Notes: generated from the letters alone by a model not told the origin. Shown: positions 25,053 to 38,361, numbered from the stretch's first letter. The stretch is DNA of 64,000 nucleotides from Trichoplusia ni (GCF_003590095.1 NC_039481.1:8711895-8775894); one strand, 5' to 3'. Made by a program: numbers and translations.

Positions 25053-28000
25053 TTATGGTTCCATAACATTATTTTCTCTGGAATCCTTCAGCTCTGATTG
25101 AAATACTTCTATTAAAAATTGTTTGTACTCCTCTGCTTTTACAGAATAAGCTATTCTGACGTTAGCTTTTTCTTTTTCTACAAAATCATTTGTGTTGATT
25201 CCTCTGTTGTCTCCTGAAAATGTTGTGATAAGACTGTTTAGTACGTCCTTGTATTCTATTGTTTTTTTGGGAAATATGAGCACACATTTAAAAAAAAATG
25301 AAAAAACGAGGTAACCTATGAATCCGACATCAAAAATTGAAGTAAGTATGAATTTGGAAGTGAAGTACAACAGCAAATACAACATATTTTATTTTAAATT
25401 CGATACCTTCAGCTGTTACTTTATGTTCTGGCAATGATATAATGTCTTTACAGTAAACAAATGGTACTATAATACCAGAGCTTTATATTTCTTCTAGCCA
25501 ACTATTCACTTACCGCAAATCGTAATATCATTCTTTGAATACTTGTACTCCTGCACTAACTCTGGCTTCAGGAACAACGCTACAGTCGCCGGGTCCAACG
25601 CCTGCCACCTCTCCTCCTTCGTCATTGATATCCTCTCGAACTTATTCTGCGCCTTAATTATATCCGTGTCTATACTTCCTAATACATTGTTTCTCCATTC
25701 CTATAACGTATAAAACTAAATTATTGGTTCAAGGAAAATCATCGTTAAGAGGACCAACCATTTAGATAAACTAAGTTTTGTGCCTCTCCATGATAATCTG
25801 ACCTTATAATTTGACGATGAATGGCACCAAAGGGTACATCAAAGTACCTCCATGTATCTGACACATTAGGTACGCATTAATAGGCAAATATACTTCACAG
25901 TTTTTCTTGCAATCCGCAATGGATTTTGCAGTTCTGATATGAACTTAATAACACCATGCCAATGCACTCAATAAAAGTGTTTATAGTTTTATTAATTGAT
26001 CTCACAGTCAAATAGTTTGTACTGTTTTGTGGGACACTGTTAGCTCATAAGAATACAATGTACCTTTATAAAAATAAATAAAATAAAATAAACTTACCTT
26101 ACTAAAGTTCAAATACTGTTTAGCTTGTGAGAATGGGAATAAGGTAACTTTGTCCGGAGTGGCGTTTTGTGCTACCACGTGGTAGGCTTCTACATCCATT
26201 TGGGCATTAAATTCTGGACCAGGAGTACTTTCACCTGAAATACACAATTAAAATTATGTACGGAAGGTGGGCCAAAGCGGAACTAAGCTAGCTATCTAGC
26301 TGAATAAGTCTACAGATGGGACTAGTTATATCGGCCACATTGCTTAGTATCCAAAGAATTTACCATAATCTAATAATAATACCATAATATCCAAAAAGCT
26401 TACCGAATACAAAAACAGTTTTAAACATAAAACTTACTGTGAATGTGTCCAGCACCGACGTATAAATGATTCAGTCTCGACAAAAAATCTGGGTCTAGTT
26501 TAATAGCTAGTGCCACATTGGTCAGGGTTCCAATTGTTATCACAGTCAAATTGCCTGAAAACATAGAAAAAGAAATAAAATTATGTATGTCACAATTATT
26601 TACTAAAAAATTTTAAAATATAAAATTAATCCAAGAGTTGATGATGTTGAAATGAAACTACTTTTACGGATTTTATCGCGGTTTAATTTTAGATTTTAGT
26701 GCCCGACGTTTCGAAACCTTTGCAGGTATCATGGTCACGGGCAGACTGATACCTGCAGCTGATTATGTATTTTTTATTTACTGTCACTGATTTTTCATTT
26801 AATTAAAAAACTGTTAAATCTTTGATATAACAGTTGACATACCCAGTGCCCGAATTTGATTGTGTTTATAAAAATAATTGCATGAACTGCTTTTTTCAGG
26901 TATCTTACCTTCATACGTTTTAGAATAATCTATCAGTGCTGTCACAGCATTCTCAGCCTTTGCTGGAACCAGATCAGGGTAGACATCTCCAGTATCTCCC
27001 AAACCATCTTTACCGTAGTAATCGGTGACGGATGGTGTTTTAACTAAAGACGATTTGGATCCTCTGTAGATTGGCACCTGAAAATAATATAAGAAAATTT
27101 AAAATTGAAAGTCATTTTTGCAAGACAACATTTGAAAAGCTAAGTGAGTCCGGGCTTCGGAATTCTTGGTTTTACTAGAACATAAATCTACTAAGCATCT
27201 GCATTATAAGATTCCTCAAGTATTCTGGCATTTCTATTACTTTTTCTATTGTCATATAACGATTTTACCTATGGATTTAATATTTGTGTCCCGGGGTTTC
27301 ACGAACATTCAAGTCGTATGCACAAAGACACCGAGACTCCATTCAGCTTACCGTCCAGGTTTATGGAAAAGCATCATTATTATATACCTATGTTTATCAA
27401 TCGTGTCGTAAATGTATCAGGTATTACATGAGGCAATCTCCTGCTCTTGAAGTTTGCACTTTCAACAACAAAAGAACCATGTCAAGTATTTAGCAATAGA
27501 TTACCTACCTTCTATCATAGATAATACATTTTTATCAAACCTCACAATAAACGAATATTATTATTACAAATATATATTTTTAGAAGGTATATTATGATCT
27601 TAACTTGTTTTAAAAAGCAAGGAAATGATAATATTCCTGTCGTTCAAAATTGAACACTATTACCTTCGAATTAAAGTACGTTATAAAACAATGATCGTAA
27701 TGTTGGCATTATTATAGCAGTTATATAATTGTCTCTTATCTGCTAAATTTATTCAACTTTGACATCAATTCATATTCTATTCTATTTATAATATATGAAA
27801 TGTTCATTGCGAATATTTATTTGAACTTAAGTAATGTATGTAATTACGCATTTTTTTGGATTTAAAGACTACTACTTCTTGCCGTCATCGTTGATCCTCT
27901 CTTAAAATGCTTTTAACAGAAATCAACGCATTCGGCTACTGCATTTAAGACATTTTTTATGATCCTACCAACCTATGTTTAGCAAATAATTAATGATTTG

Positions 28001-31000
28001 ATTTGCAAAATTTAATGTAAAAATTAGAGCCACCGAGAAAAGCAAACACAAACATGGTTGTATGAAAGGTTAAGTATTTGTTGGGTAGCTTAGAAGTCCT
28101 TCAAAATAACATCTAAAATATCCCGCGACGCAAGCATTAAAATTTTTAGAAATATCGACATATTATTAAAAAAAACAGTAGTTAGACAAGACTTGCACAT
28201 CAAACTCTTCTGCTATCTGAAAATTTCACTAAATCAACTAGAAAATAATATGAATAATTCCCCTCCTAAATAACGCCAACATGGAAAAAAATATCGTTCA
28301 AACTCACATCTTGTCTTTTAGCGACCTTCAATATCCTTTGATTGTTGACGCTGACATTATCTTCATTTGTATTGCCGTTACCAGTTGTCAGCGCGAGCAG
28401 TTCCGGTCTGGAATGATATAGAAGGATATCATTAACGGAAAGAGTTTTTCATTAGTAATGACTTTAAGATCCTATCCAAGCTATGAGTATGTTGTGTTTA
28501 ACTGGATCTGGATGAACTGATAGCATTTGACTAAATCTATTCCCAGTTTAAGCAGATTTAAAATGGGAATAAATATCATTTTCAGTCTCAAAAGTCATTA
28601 TAAGATCGTCTTTTCGATTATTTTTCAGATACCATTGTTTGCCACAGATGGTCAAACCAGATTTTTAAATGAATATATGAATAACGAAATGATTTTTAAT
28701 TATACTGTCTTTTTATTTCGATGCGGATGTAGTTAATCGTTCCCCTGGGACACACCGAGCGTAAGTATTTCGGTGATTTATTATGACATGTGTCGTGGGC
28801 TAGTAGCAGAAAATAATGAAAATAAAATAATTACCCATCAAAATGTTTCTCATACAGCAAAGCAAGGAATATCGCCATAGCATCGTCTCCGCCGGCATCA
28901 TTGTCTATTATGAATTTTGGTTTACTTGCTTTTGTAGGAACACTGAAAACACAAGGAAAATCTAAGAAAAGTATGGAATATATTAAATCATAAAACTATT
29001 TCGAAATTATTGTAAGACAGACACAACTTTGTCCCTACAAAGTAAGGATACAACTATGTCTAGACATACTCATAATGAAAAAAGACCGAGACTTAGTTTA
29101 TGACGAAACACTGCAGTTGTATTTCCCATTGTTTTAATACAACAAAGTGACATTAATTTATAAATACTAGAATAAACGACTGTTTAGTTGGCCGTTTTAT
29201 TTGATCATTTTCAAGAATAACATAAATATGGTTCTAGTTAAGACGATTCCGGGATGACGAAATTACGATTACATAGGACGAAATTTACTATGATTATGAG
29301 TTAAAAAGTCTGGAATCGTCACTAGACTACACTGAAAGGTAAATAGAAAGATATAGCCTATCAAATAGCTGATTAATGTAGACCACCACGAGAAACCCGT
29401 GTGCGTGACTTGCATGTGTTCCACGAATACTTGTCCTGAGTCTGGATCTCTTTCTGCATGCGACTAGAATATCTGTGAAACCCCCGCAGCACAAGGATTA
29501 AATTCTGTAGTGCGTTTCCAAAAAAATACCTAACCTTTATAAATAGTGGTTTAAATTGAGTTTGCAAAATTTTACATAAACACATTTACGCTATCACATA
29601 GACCAGTTATATATTAGCTATTACCTATATCAAATCTGAATAAATTTAGTCATGATTATACGGTTACGCTTATCCGGTTAGCTTACAGTGGGTGGGTTCG
29701 AAACCCCTTAACCGATTTATATAAAAAATGTGCAAAGTTACTTTTAACAGCAATAATACATTTTGAAAACAGAAATAATTAAATTTGCATTTGTAATAAT
29801 AACATTTAAAATTTCTTATTGAATAATGTATTCACATCACATTCACAGTTTCTTATCATATTGCGATCCAAACACTAAAATTAGCACAAACTTTTTCAAC
29901 ATTCACAATTAAATTTAACATACCAAGAAATACTTAGTACAACTAATAAATATGTATAGAAAGGCCGAATCATGTTGATACGTCTGGAGTATCCGACTTT
30001 ATTAGATAAACTGACTAACACGATTGAGATTTATACTAACATCTTTATCTCGAGAAGCAAACAAAATCTGGAGACCTGTTTGTATCGGGCGAGTTACTTG
30101 AGCAAGTAGATAATTTATGTTGTAATCTATTCAAGTATGTAAATAATTTGTTGGTTATTTTCAAGTTGTTAATGTTCGTTAAATTCTCTTATCTTTAATG
30201 GTTCAATAGTGCATCAAAATAGTCCAAGGGTTTTGTCGATCGGTGTGCTAAATTTTGAATCAGTAAGTTTCACTTGAATTAAAATCAATTTATTCAGTTT
30301 TAATTTGTAGGGTGCAGTTTGTAGACCTTATTACTTAGGTTCCATTGTTCGTCCGTCTGTCCGACATCAAGCTGTTTCTCGTAAACCGTGATAGCTAGGC
30401 AGTTGAAATTTACACAGACATTGACTACAAAAATAATGATTGGGGTTAAGCAACGTTGTAATGGTTATAAATTCGTTGTTCAGTGACATTTATTAAATTT
30501 GTCACCCAACGGATTTATTTATTTTGTGTTGTCTCTGTGTGTTTTCTTGTCTTTTTTTCTTTCACTTGACCAGTTTTTATTATTATCAAGTATTCCTATC
30601 CGAAGTTTGCGTAACAGGTTGTAGAAAGTTTATCTGTGATGAGTATGGATGTACTATGCTATAAACTTTTAATGACGAATGAAGACTCTTATCATTGTGG
30701 CAATAAGATAACAATTCATAATGCATGTAGTGACTTCTCCAATGGCAATCTTACTTGACGAGCTTATGATAAGTCTGCAGATGTTTCACCACAAGCGGTG
30801 ATGTTTGTTTCACTTATTTTGTTGATTTAGGATTGATAACGGAGCCTTTATTATGTTGTTTAACTGACTTTAAAAGGAAGGAAATTCTCGACTCGTCCTT
30901 TTTATGTTTGTTACCACAGAACTTCGGACTGTATAGACCGATTTTGTTCATTATTGTTTCATTTAACGTGAAATATTGTCATTTGGTCCCATAAAAGGTT

Positions 31001-32969
31001 TACCAGGTTGGGCTCAATACGTTTTATTTGTAGTCGTTTTTTATCTTTTGATGTTGAAAAAAATATAAGTATTGAAAAAGAAAAGTGAGATAACCACTTA
31101 ATTTAAAACACAGTTGCTGCAGTTGTAAAAGTACAGTACAGTAAAGTTAAAGCCTCATAATAATCTTGATCTTCCTTTTCTTTCTCGCCCAAACAGTTGA
31201 CAATCAAGAATATCCAGCTATTAGAATCTAGTACTAAACGAGTCTTGTCCTAGTTGTGTTGTGCCATGACCACAGTCAATGTGACAACTATAGCACCTAT
31301 ACATAGATACACAGCACGTACTATGCTTGTATAGTAGTTGGTCGCCATGTCTGTTTAGCCGCAGACCGCGAGCATACTACATAGTAACCAGTAAGTTTAT
31401 CCTCCTTTTGAATGCTGGTTAAATGTGGCAAGGTTATTTTATCAGGCATCAGCATTGGGCCCCACTGAGCTTGCTGACACCTCTTTCAGGATCTTTGAGG
31501 TAAACGTCGAACACAAACTCAACGTCAAGCACGAACCAGGGCCCAATTCCGCTATTTACAATGGAAATTCACTGTACTGACCGTGAGTATTAACCATCTT
31601 ACCGAATTTGCAATTATTGTGTTTGCAAAATGTTTGGGAGAACACGAATACTTACATTTTAATCCAATTTCCATTCATTCGGTAATTGTTAATAGTGGAA
31701 TAAACACTGGCACTGAACGGTGATCCACCCATCATTCACCGTCCGCATGCGGTAGCTGGGAGTCAGCAAGTGGCCCGCGAGCATTTTCCTTACATTCTAG
31801 CTATCAATGTACTGATAGTGTCATTGTAACCTTGAAAATACTCTAAGACGCAACCTTCTCACCGATGCAGGTAGTAAGTTTTAATACACGTAGTTATATT
31901 CGACTTCATTTGAATAAAAAGAGTTCGTCCTACACCTAAATAATACTATACTATCTCATATATTAGACTTGACATTGTAAGTTGACATTGGCTTCAAATG
32001 TTTGTTTTTGTTATTTTTTTTAGGCTTAGACAACACTAAACCTGAACAACCTTTAATTGCCTGATTGAATGATTAGAGTGGAATAATGGAATTGCAGCGT
32101 ATGGCATATGTTTATCCCAATCTTGTTACGGAAAAACCGCGCCAAAATGAATTGTTATTAAACACACTGTCTTGCTCAATGCTGTATTTTAAAGCTAGAT
32201 ACTGAAATCCGATAGTAATTTAAAAAAAAAAACAGAATGTAGGTATACATTATATTGTTACCAAAGATTTTTTTTGTTAAATCATAGGTTTGTCATGGAA
32301 GGGCTCTCTATACTTCCAAACTGAGAGTTGTGGCTAGTTTAGCGGTTTTTAACCGTAGTGTGTGCTTCTGCGGCGGTTTTGCTGTTTATCGTTTGCGGCG
32401 AAAAACCGTACCGAAGAAAGTAACAAATTTCAAAACAGCTCAACCAGATTGTGAAGCGACAGTTTACAAGATAAATATTATCTTTTAACATCTTGAAGGA
32501 TAAATATTCAAGCGCATTGTTTGTTATTTTTATTGTAATAAAATAAAGATACCTACAAAAAAATCTTGTAATGGATCCTATTTAGATCAATTTATAGCCC
32601 CCGAAACGATCCGGATGCAAAATCTCATGAAAATCGTTCAAGCCTAAATTTTAGGATTGCCTTTGATATATTAAATAGTAAAAACTTAGATGGACATATT
32701 CCTATTATTGTACATAAGTTATTATTATTATAACTCAACAAATACCGAATCTAATAAAGCATGGAATGCATGCAAAATAAATTTAAAAACAATACAAAAA
32801 TGTAGCTCAAAGAAAACTAATAAATAATCAAACATAATCTGCAATTTCAACCTCAACACATTTACCTATATTTTATAAATATCCCACATTTACTTAAAAT
32901 ACTAAAATACGTAGACTGATAATAATAAATTAATTTAATAATTTAAACTACTCACAATTTATCCGTCAT
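25053..32969 (-). CDS. Inosine-uridine preferring nucleoside hydrolase, no signal peptide (eight coding exons)
   Basis: Hydrolyses the N-glycosidic bond of ribonucleosides to free base and ribose (family knowledge; substrate preference not readable). Coding exons on the minus strand: 32956-32969, 28835-28942, 28308-28407, 26909-27077, 26438-26554, 26098-26234, 25514-25700, 25053-25213. They sum to 993 nt, 330 aa plus TAA, and every junction is GT..AG with matching phase. Family marks: the calcium-site stretch IIDNDAGGDDAMAI (Asp18, 20, 24, 25), TIGTLTNVALAI near residue 137, GPEFNAQMDVEA near 175-186 (substrate-binding E-F-N) and LDPATVA, whose Asp251 aligns with the last calcium ligand. The length is typical. 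The start is a 14-nt coding exon, ATG preceded by CAAG, with no hydrophobic segment, so the protein is probably cytosolic. Intron 1 is 4.0 kb. The gene is a tandem paralogue of the hydrolase at 41723-47445. Confidence 0.93.
26645..26760 (-). repeat. Dispersed repeat with TCCCGACGTTTCGA-type motif, minus copy in intron 4 of the 25-33 kb hydrolase
   Basis: GATTTTATCGCGGTTTAATT, GTGCCCGACGTTTCGAAACC and CATGGTCACGGGCAGACTG are the inverse of segments in 39190-39480. It lies between exons 5 and 4. Confidence 0.55.
28943..32955 (-). other. Intron 1 of the 25-33 kb nucleoside hydrolase
   Basis: A 4.0-kb intron with donor GTGAGTAG and acceptor GTGTTTTCAG. It contains a second-family SINE fragment, a member of the TCCGTCTGTCCG repeat family near 30350 and a MITE-like fragment near 31535-31690. 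No exon seen inside. Confidence 0.7.
29385..29515 (+). mobile_element. Fragment of the second SINE-like family, in intron 1 of the 25-33 kb hydrolase
   Basis: Shares the sequence CGAATACTTGTCCTGAGTCT and GTGAAACCCCCGCAGCAC with the 41.3 kb copy, with the tRNA-like head missing. Confidence 0.45.
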
Positions 32970-33192
32970 CTTGACGCAAGTCCAACACAACCACTCACTT
33001 TAGAACACACAACTAACAATGAGTAAACAAGCTCTTTGTTTATTCTTTTCTTTTGTTTCGTTGCTTATCTGTATTTCTAATGCATAACATAATATGTTAA
33101 ATATATCTATAATATCTAAATATATAATGTTTGCCGGCACGTGTGACGTGTACGAGTGCGTGTCAGCGTTTGACAACAAAATGTAGGAGCTC
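32970..33192 (-). promoter_or_regulatory. Likely 5' UTR and promoter of the 25-33 kb nucleoside hydrolase
   Basis: This is the region directly upstream of the ATG at 32969. It includes a locally GC-richer patch near 33133-33175 with CACGTG- and TGACGTG-like elements (E-box/CRE type). No convincing TATA box or TCAGT initiator is visible, so the start site is not assigned. A fold-back repeat bounds it upstream. Confidence 0.4.
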
Positions 33193-33312
33193 GTTTAGAC
33201 GAAGCGAGTTATACCGAATACATTGCGTAGCCGAGCAGTGTTTGTATCAAAAGTGATAAATCATTAACAGCAATGTATCGGTACTCTCTCGGTATATTCG
33301 TTTCGTTTAAAT
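33192..33312. mobile_element. Short fold-back element upstream of the 25-33 kb hydrolase
   Basis: GTTTAGACGAAGCGAGTTAT (from 33193) and GGTATATTCGTTTCGTTTAA (to about 33310) are inverted with few mismatches, and inner parts also pair (ATACATTGC with GCAATGTAT). Size and structure fit a small MITE about 225-345 bp upstream of the start codon. Confidence 0.6.
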
Positions 33313-34219
33313 TTGCCTTTATAAACAAGGCAATGAACTTGGAATTATGTTTGACTCTTGTTCCAATTTAATCCATTATTTGCCCTTGTCGTGTATTGAA
33401 CTGAATTGTTTTGGAATGTTCACATTTAAAATTAGAATTCGGTTTCTAAGACGATTTTTTTCTTTTTTTAGTTTTTTAGGGTTCCATACTTAAATAATAC
33501 TGAATAAGTGAATACTATTACTGGGTGAATACTGAATACTAATACAGGCCTCTACTGTCTATCCGTCCGTCACCAAGCTGTATCTCATGAATAGCTGCTG
33601 TACACATTTCAGTTTATTATTCGTTCTGTTCTTTCTGTTGTCGCTAAGGCAGCAAATATCTGCTAAAAAAAAGACTCAAGTTTGACAAATTTTATGTCAT
33701 GTAAAATTTTTCGTGCGTACGAATAAATTTATTTGACACCCAACCGATTTGTTTATGTTTAGCCTCTGTGCTTCGGAACCCTTTGTGTCGCGACTCCAAC
33801 TTATACTTGACCGGTTTTACTGTGATTACTTTTTATTACGGTTACAGCTGTCAAAGCAGTTATAATTTAAAAGCTGAGGGAAGTTTTTGGAAGTATAATT
33901 TAATTACATTGACATTTTTTCTAATAATCAGAATTTGAGTAGTATTTATTACTTAACTAGCTTTCCCGGCAGACTTCGTACCGCCTTAGAGTCGATGATA
34001 ATATTGCTGATTGTTTTTAAGTAATCATTTTAAGTTGTATATAGGTTGTAAATAAGAAACACATGATTTACTAATATTGCCGATTGAATTAGTTTTTTAT
34101 GCTAATCGCGTCCCTTCAGCAAGATCGCAACCACCTTCATATACATCTACTGCAACTTAGAGCCAAACTCATGGGTGCTGCCAATAGATATCTAGTTTAT
34201 TTTTGATTTTGACTACCAT

Positions 34220-34535
34220 TCCCCGATTTAATGGTACCACCTTCATGTATTACTGCTACCTGCTCTACTGGTAATCCCCTCATGACTGCTACCTACGCTA
34301 AGGTCCCACCCTACTCTCACGCGTACAGTACCTGCTACCCAGCTATAACCCTCACTGCTCTACTGGTAATCCCTTCATGACTGCTACCTACTCTAAGGTC
34401 ATGAAATACTACTATCTGATCTCCTGGTATCACCCTAATCAACTACGGCTACGTGCTCTCCTGGTACCGCCCTCGTGCTCCCCAGCTACAACCCTCATGA
34501 AATACTACTATCTGATCTCCTGGTATCACCCTATG
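34220..34535. repeat. Degenerate tandem repeat next to the LTR element
   Basis: Repeated phrases such as CTGCTCTACTGGTAATCCC, CATGACTGCTACCTAC and an exact second copy of ATGAAATACTACTATCTGAT followed by CTCCTGGTATCACCCTA (34399-34436 and 34497-34533). Unit length is irregular, roughly 80-100 bp. No coding potential is claimed. Confidence 0.6.
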
Positions 34536-34739
34536 GACGACAAAAGTTTTACATGTAATAAACAAATCAGCATTTATTGAAATGAAAGTATTCATTACAC
34601 ATATCGAGTTTTCATTGTTTTTAAGATGTATTCTGTTTTCGGGACGGAAACAAATCCAACAAATCAAAAACCATGGCAATCGGTCCAGCCGTTCTCGAGT
34701 TATAAATGTTGTAACAAACACGACTTTCTTATATATATA

Positions 34740-35147
34740 TGTGGGAGCGTCAGGAACATTTTCCGAACAGTCTAGGTTGGCCTCCATCTTGGGCGTATGA
34801 GCGACGGGATGTTCGAAATAAAAGCGTCAATGTTATCTTGTAGATTGTATAATGTGAACTTAGAACATTATGGAGTAGAATACAATAGGACGGTTGAGAT
34901 GGAATATTATTTGGAGCCAATAGGTTAGTACGTGCTCGCTATTTTTATGACAACTGTCTTGACAAGCAAAACGAACGTCGTCGCACCTAGCGCCACCTAC
35001 TACTCTATTCGGGGTAACCCGCTCCCTTTTATAATTTACCACTTACTCATTATAATAATAATTATGGACTATCTTAATACACATTTCCACAATCAATTAA
35101 AATCGTCTAAATAAACAAAGTATTCTCAATTAATCCGCGCGCCGTCA
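34740..35147 (-). repeat. Long terminal repeat, left copy
   Basis: 408 bp, TG...CA ends, identical on reading to the copy at 38435-38842. The minus-strand reading contains TTATAAAAG at 35026-35034. The plus strand has AATAAA near 35109-35114. If the element runs leftwards this is the 3' LTR. Confidence 0.9.
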
Positions 35148-35429
35148 CGGCCGTCCTGCGTCGTCACACGTCCTCGTGTGTCTCATGTGCATCGTTGTTG
35201 TCTGCAAACATTAGATAAAATGATACACTACACTCTCGTCTTGGCCTTCCTGACCAATTGGGTGACTGCTGATCACTTATCATTTCTCATAAGACACATT
35301 TTCCACAAATCTATCTTAAAAATTATAAAATCCATCTCCGAACTATACTCCAACTACAGCTATAGCTATAGATTAGCAAATATTAAACACACCGGCTCAC
35401 CAATGCCACATAGGCCCTTGAATGCCAAC

Positions 35430-35745
35430 CAGGTTCGCCACCCAGGCTAGTTTGTGCCACACAGGATAGTTGTCGCCACACAGGCTAATCGTCGCCACAC
35501 AGGCTAATCGTTGCCACACAGGCTGGCCACACAGGCTGGCCACACAGGCTGGCCACACAGGCTACTTGCCACACAGGCTTGCCACACAGGCTACTTGCCA
35601 CACAGGCTCGCCACACAGGCTACTTGCCACACAGGCTTGCCACACAGGCTATTTGCCACACAGGCTATTTGCCACACAGGCCATTTGCCACACAGGCTAT
35701 TTGCCACACAGGCCAACACACAGTCCAATCGGTGCCACACAGTCC
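35430..35745. repeat. GCCACACAGGCT minisatellite within the LTR element
   Basis: About 18 copies of a 12-bp core GCCACACAGGCT, each followed by 1-7 variable bases (G, T, C, ACTT, ATTT, AATCGTC). The most regular part is 35515-35715, where 13- and 16-bp units alternate. Diverged units extend to about 35400 on the left and 35745 on the right. All three plus-strand frames stay open for 70-93 codons with repeated His-Arg/Thr-Gly peptides, which is a by-product of the repeat and not evidence of genes. Confidence 0.9.
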
Positions 35746-37764
35746 AACTGATAAATTGAATCAACTGCTAAGTAGTGATCTCCTCTAACCACACAAGTAG
35801 GACTCACTTACCCGCGCCGTCATCGGCACATTCTACTCATGAAGTATCCCAGGGACAAATTATCAAAAGTACAAGAAACCAAGAACAAAAATTCACTCAG
35901 TTAAGTTCCAAATTCAGGCTCCACACTTACGTGGATTGGGTCTTATTTGACCAACGGAAACCTCGTAGCTCAAAATTCAACATTTGTTTTCAGCCAAGAA
36001 TATTTCTTTATGTTTACTTATGAAAAATATGAAATCCTAATTTTTAGGACAAAGTCATTTAAGTCCGCACGGCCACGGCCGCGTTGACTCAACCCAAAAT
36101 ATCGCTACGTATTGCACAGCATTGTATTACGTTAGCCTGGAAACTTGTCAGCTAAAGTCTGCTTTATTAAAGATCATTATGCATCAAAGAACAACACAGC
36201 AGTACTCACCACTCGGTCATTCGTTATCATGATTATAATAGTTGACTTTATCTTAACATCTGTATCTTCTTTACCAGAAACCTTTCATTAAGTCAGAGCT
36301 ACCAAGTAACTCTACAATCTTACAGTTGCCACCAGCAACTCACTACTGGAACTAATCACGAATCTCAAAGCAGGAATCTGAGTCATACAAAGTCCGCACG
36401 CATTCCATGTGAATACTGAGTCCACCCGACTCCATGGCCTCTCCAAGACCCAATCTCAGCCAGAGTCACCATAGTCTCTTCAGTCGCCACCTCTGCCATA
36501 GTTAACACGGTCTCTGCTTCGATCCCGACCATTGACCTAAAATTCTATACTATCACCATTCTCGACCTCGTTCTTTATTTGGAACGGTACTTAGTTTTCG
36601 GACTAAAGATATAGGCACTTTGGATAAAATCTTTACTAGTGGTAACAACAGTGTTAACAGCCTTATACTCAGAACGCATAACTGCCAATGACATGTGCAA
36701 TAACACCTATTATCATTCAAACAATAAGAAACTTATTATAACATATCAGTGCTTAACTTTGATTAACCCTGGGAAATGTTCATCATCACACTTATAACTT
36801 TAATCCAATCATAAGCATCAAACCAAAATGACCTCCCTCCGGGCATGATCATGCAACCTCCTTAGGTAACGATCACAACGGGTAACCTCTATCCAGTCAC
36901 TACCACACGTAACTTCCATCCGGTTACAAACACAACACCCACTACTAGAGAACCTCACTTTCTCAAACCTTGATCAAAATAACATTAAACTTGGTTCTTT
37001 CAATTTGACACTTTATTTGTCCTATACATAGCCCCTTTTGTAAATCAATAACTTTAAAATCTTAAATAACCAACTTCTTAACGAAACTGCCATCAACTCA
37101 TACTGATAAATATGCCGCTCCTTATCAAAAATAAATTGTAATCGACCCACCGTTGTGTTAGTGATCCTAAGGAAAGCTTGACCATAAGCACCCAGTTCAA
37201 ATTAACTCGATACTCGCTGGAGCTCACACAGCGCAACACGATCAGATCACTCTCCGCACTTCGCACCAGTTTCCCTCGATGACTTTAAGGTACAGACATA
37301 GCGGTCGACATAGGTCGCTCCTCCTCCGCAAATAACTGTCTCTTTGAATCGACATTATAAGACGACAAGCTGTAATAAGAGCAATAATTAGTTGTCAATA
37401 TTGGCACCATACAAAAATCAAACTCAAGACATTTTGCTTAAACTTCCGATACCTCGCCTAATGGCTACAATCGTTATACTTACTCACTTCTTTTTTTCAA
37501 ACACAAGACATACAACTGACTTGACCACATACAATTGACTCGAAGTGATGATGCTACATTCCATTTAGCAAAGACAAATTCACTTACGTGCGTTGCTTTT
37601 CTTTATTAACTTAGTACAATAACCATCAAACCTTTAAACGTCTTGCCGAATTTCAATTTAGTACGCATTGTAAGACAGCAACGTAGTATATAGTTGGCCA
37701 ATTTTCATTTTCAAATCTAGATTTCAAACCAAATCAATCCGCTTTCTTCCAAATGCTTGATCTG

Positions 37765-38361
37765 TCAACCTGCTTTTTCTCGTACAAACTGCTTTATCGT
37801 CGATACCGATTTCAGAACAACCTCACTTCTGTCTTCTAGAAGCTTATACAGGAACTTGATTGTTTTCTTTATACGGTTGCGGCACTCATTCGATACGTAA
37901 TCCTGCTTGCCACAACTATAGGCCTTTGGAACGTCTTCTACTCGTGACTTCATTGCCACTATCGGCGAAATGGTATACTCATACATAGTAGGCTTTGTTT
38001 TCTAAAAGTAAGCGCGACGAGTTCTTGTTGCAGTCTACTGCGACTTTTAATATCTGTGGTAAATGCAATTCTGTACAATCGTGGTTCTATCATCGCTGCG
38101 TGCGCCAATGTAAAAGCAATAGCAGTCTTCTCCACTGACAAGAACTTCATCCGTGCGGTTCAGGTGCTCATAACTCATATCAATCATCGACTTCTATTGA
38201 GTAATCGCCATAAATTTGCAGCTGGGGTTTTTCAATTGATCAAATGTTGCCAAAACACGTCTTCAATTCAGGCATGCTATTCCAGGAAACGGTCTATATT
38301 ATCTTCACCAAATGTATTTCGTAGTTGCATTGCAAAAAGATATTTCCAACAATCGCAATAA
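37765..38361 (-). pseudogene. Decayed Gag-like remnant inside the LTR element
   Basis: Minus-strand open fragments at 37765-37986 and 37959-38150, in different frames, look like pieces of one broken reading frame. The first contains YSCGKQDYVSNECRNR. This has the CX4(H)X4C spacing of a retroviral-type zinc knuckle, but the first cysteine position holds Ala and the histidine position holds Tyr. Lys/Arg-rich sequence follows, as after Gag knuckles. Frameshifts, stops and lost ligands mean no functional Gag. Assignment rests on motif spacing alone. Confidence 0.4.

Noticed and set aside
34740..35147. Pair of identical 60-codon ORFs in each LTR
   Set aside because: They repeat because the LTRs repeat. 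They contain no recognisable domain and cover promoter and terminator sequence.
35430..35745. CRISPR-like array of short repeats with variable spacers
   Set aside because: Spacers are only 1-7 bases, the repeat is 12 bp, and the setting is an LTR element in an animal genome. It is a minisatellite.
35470..35788. Three overlapping open frames of 69-93 codons rich in His-Arg/Thr-Gly
   Set aside because: They are the same minisatellite read in three frames; none has start or splice support.
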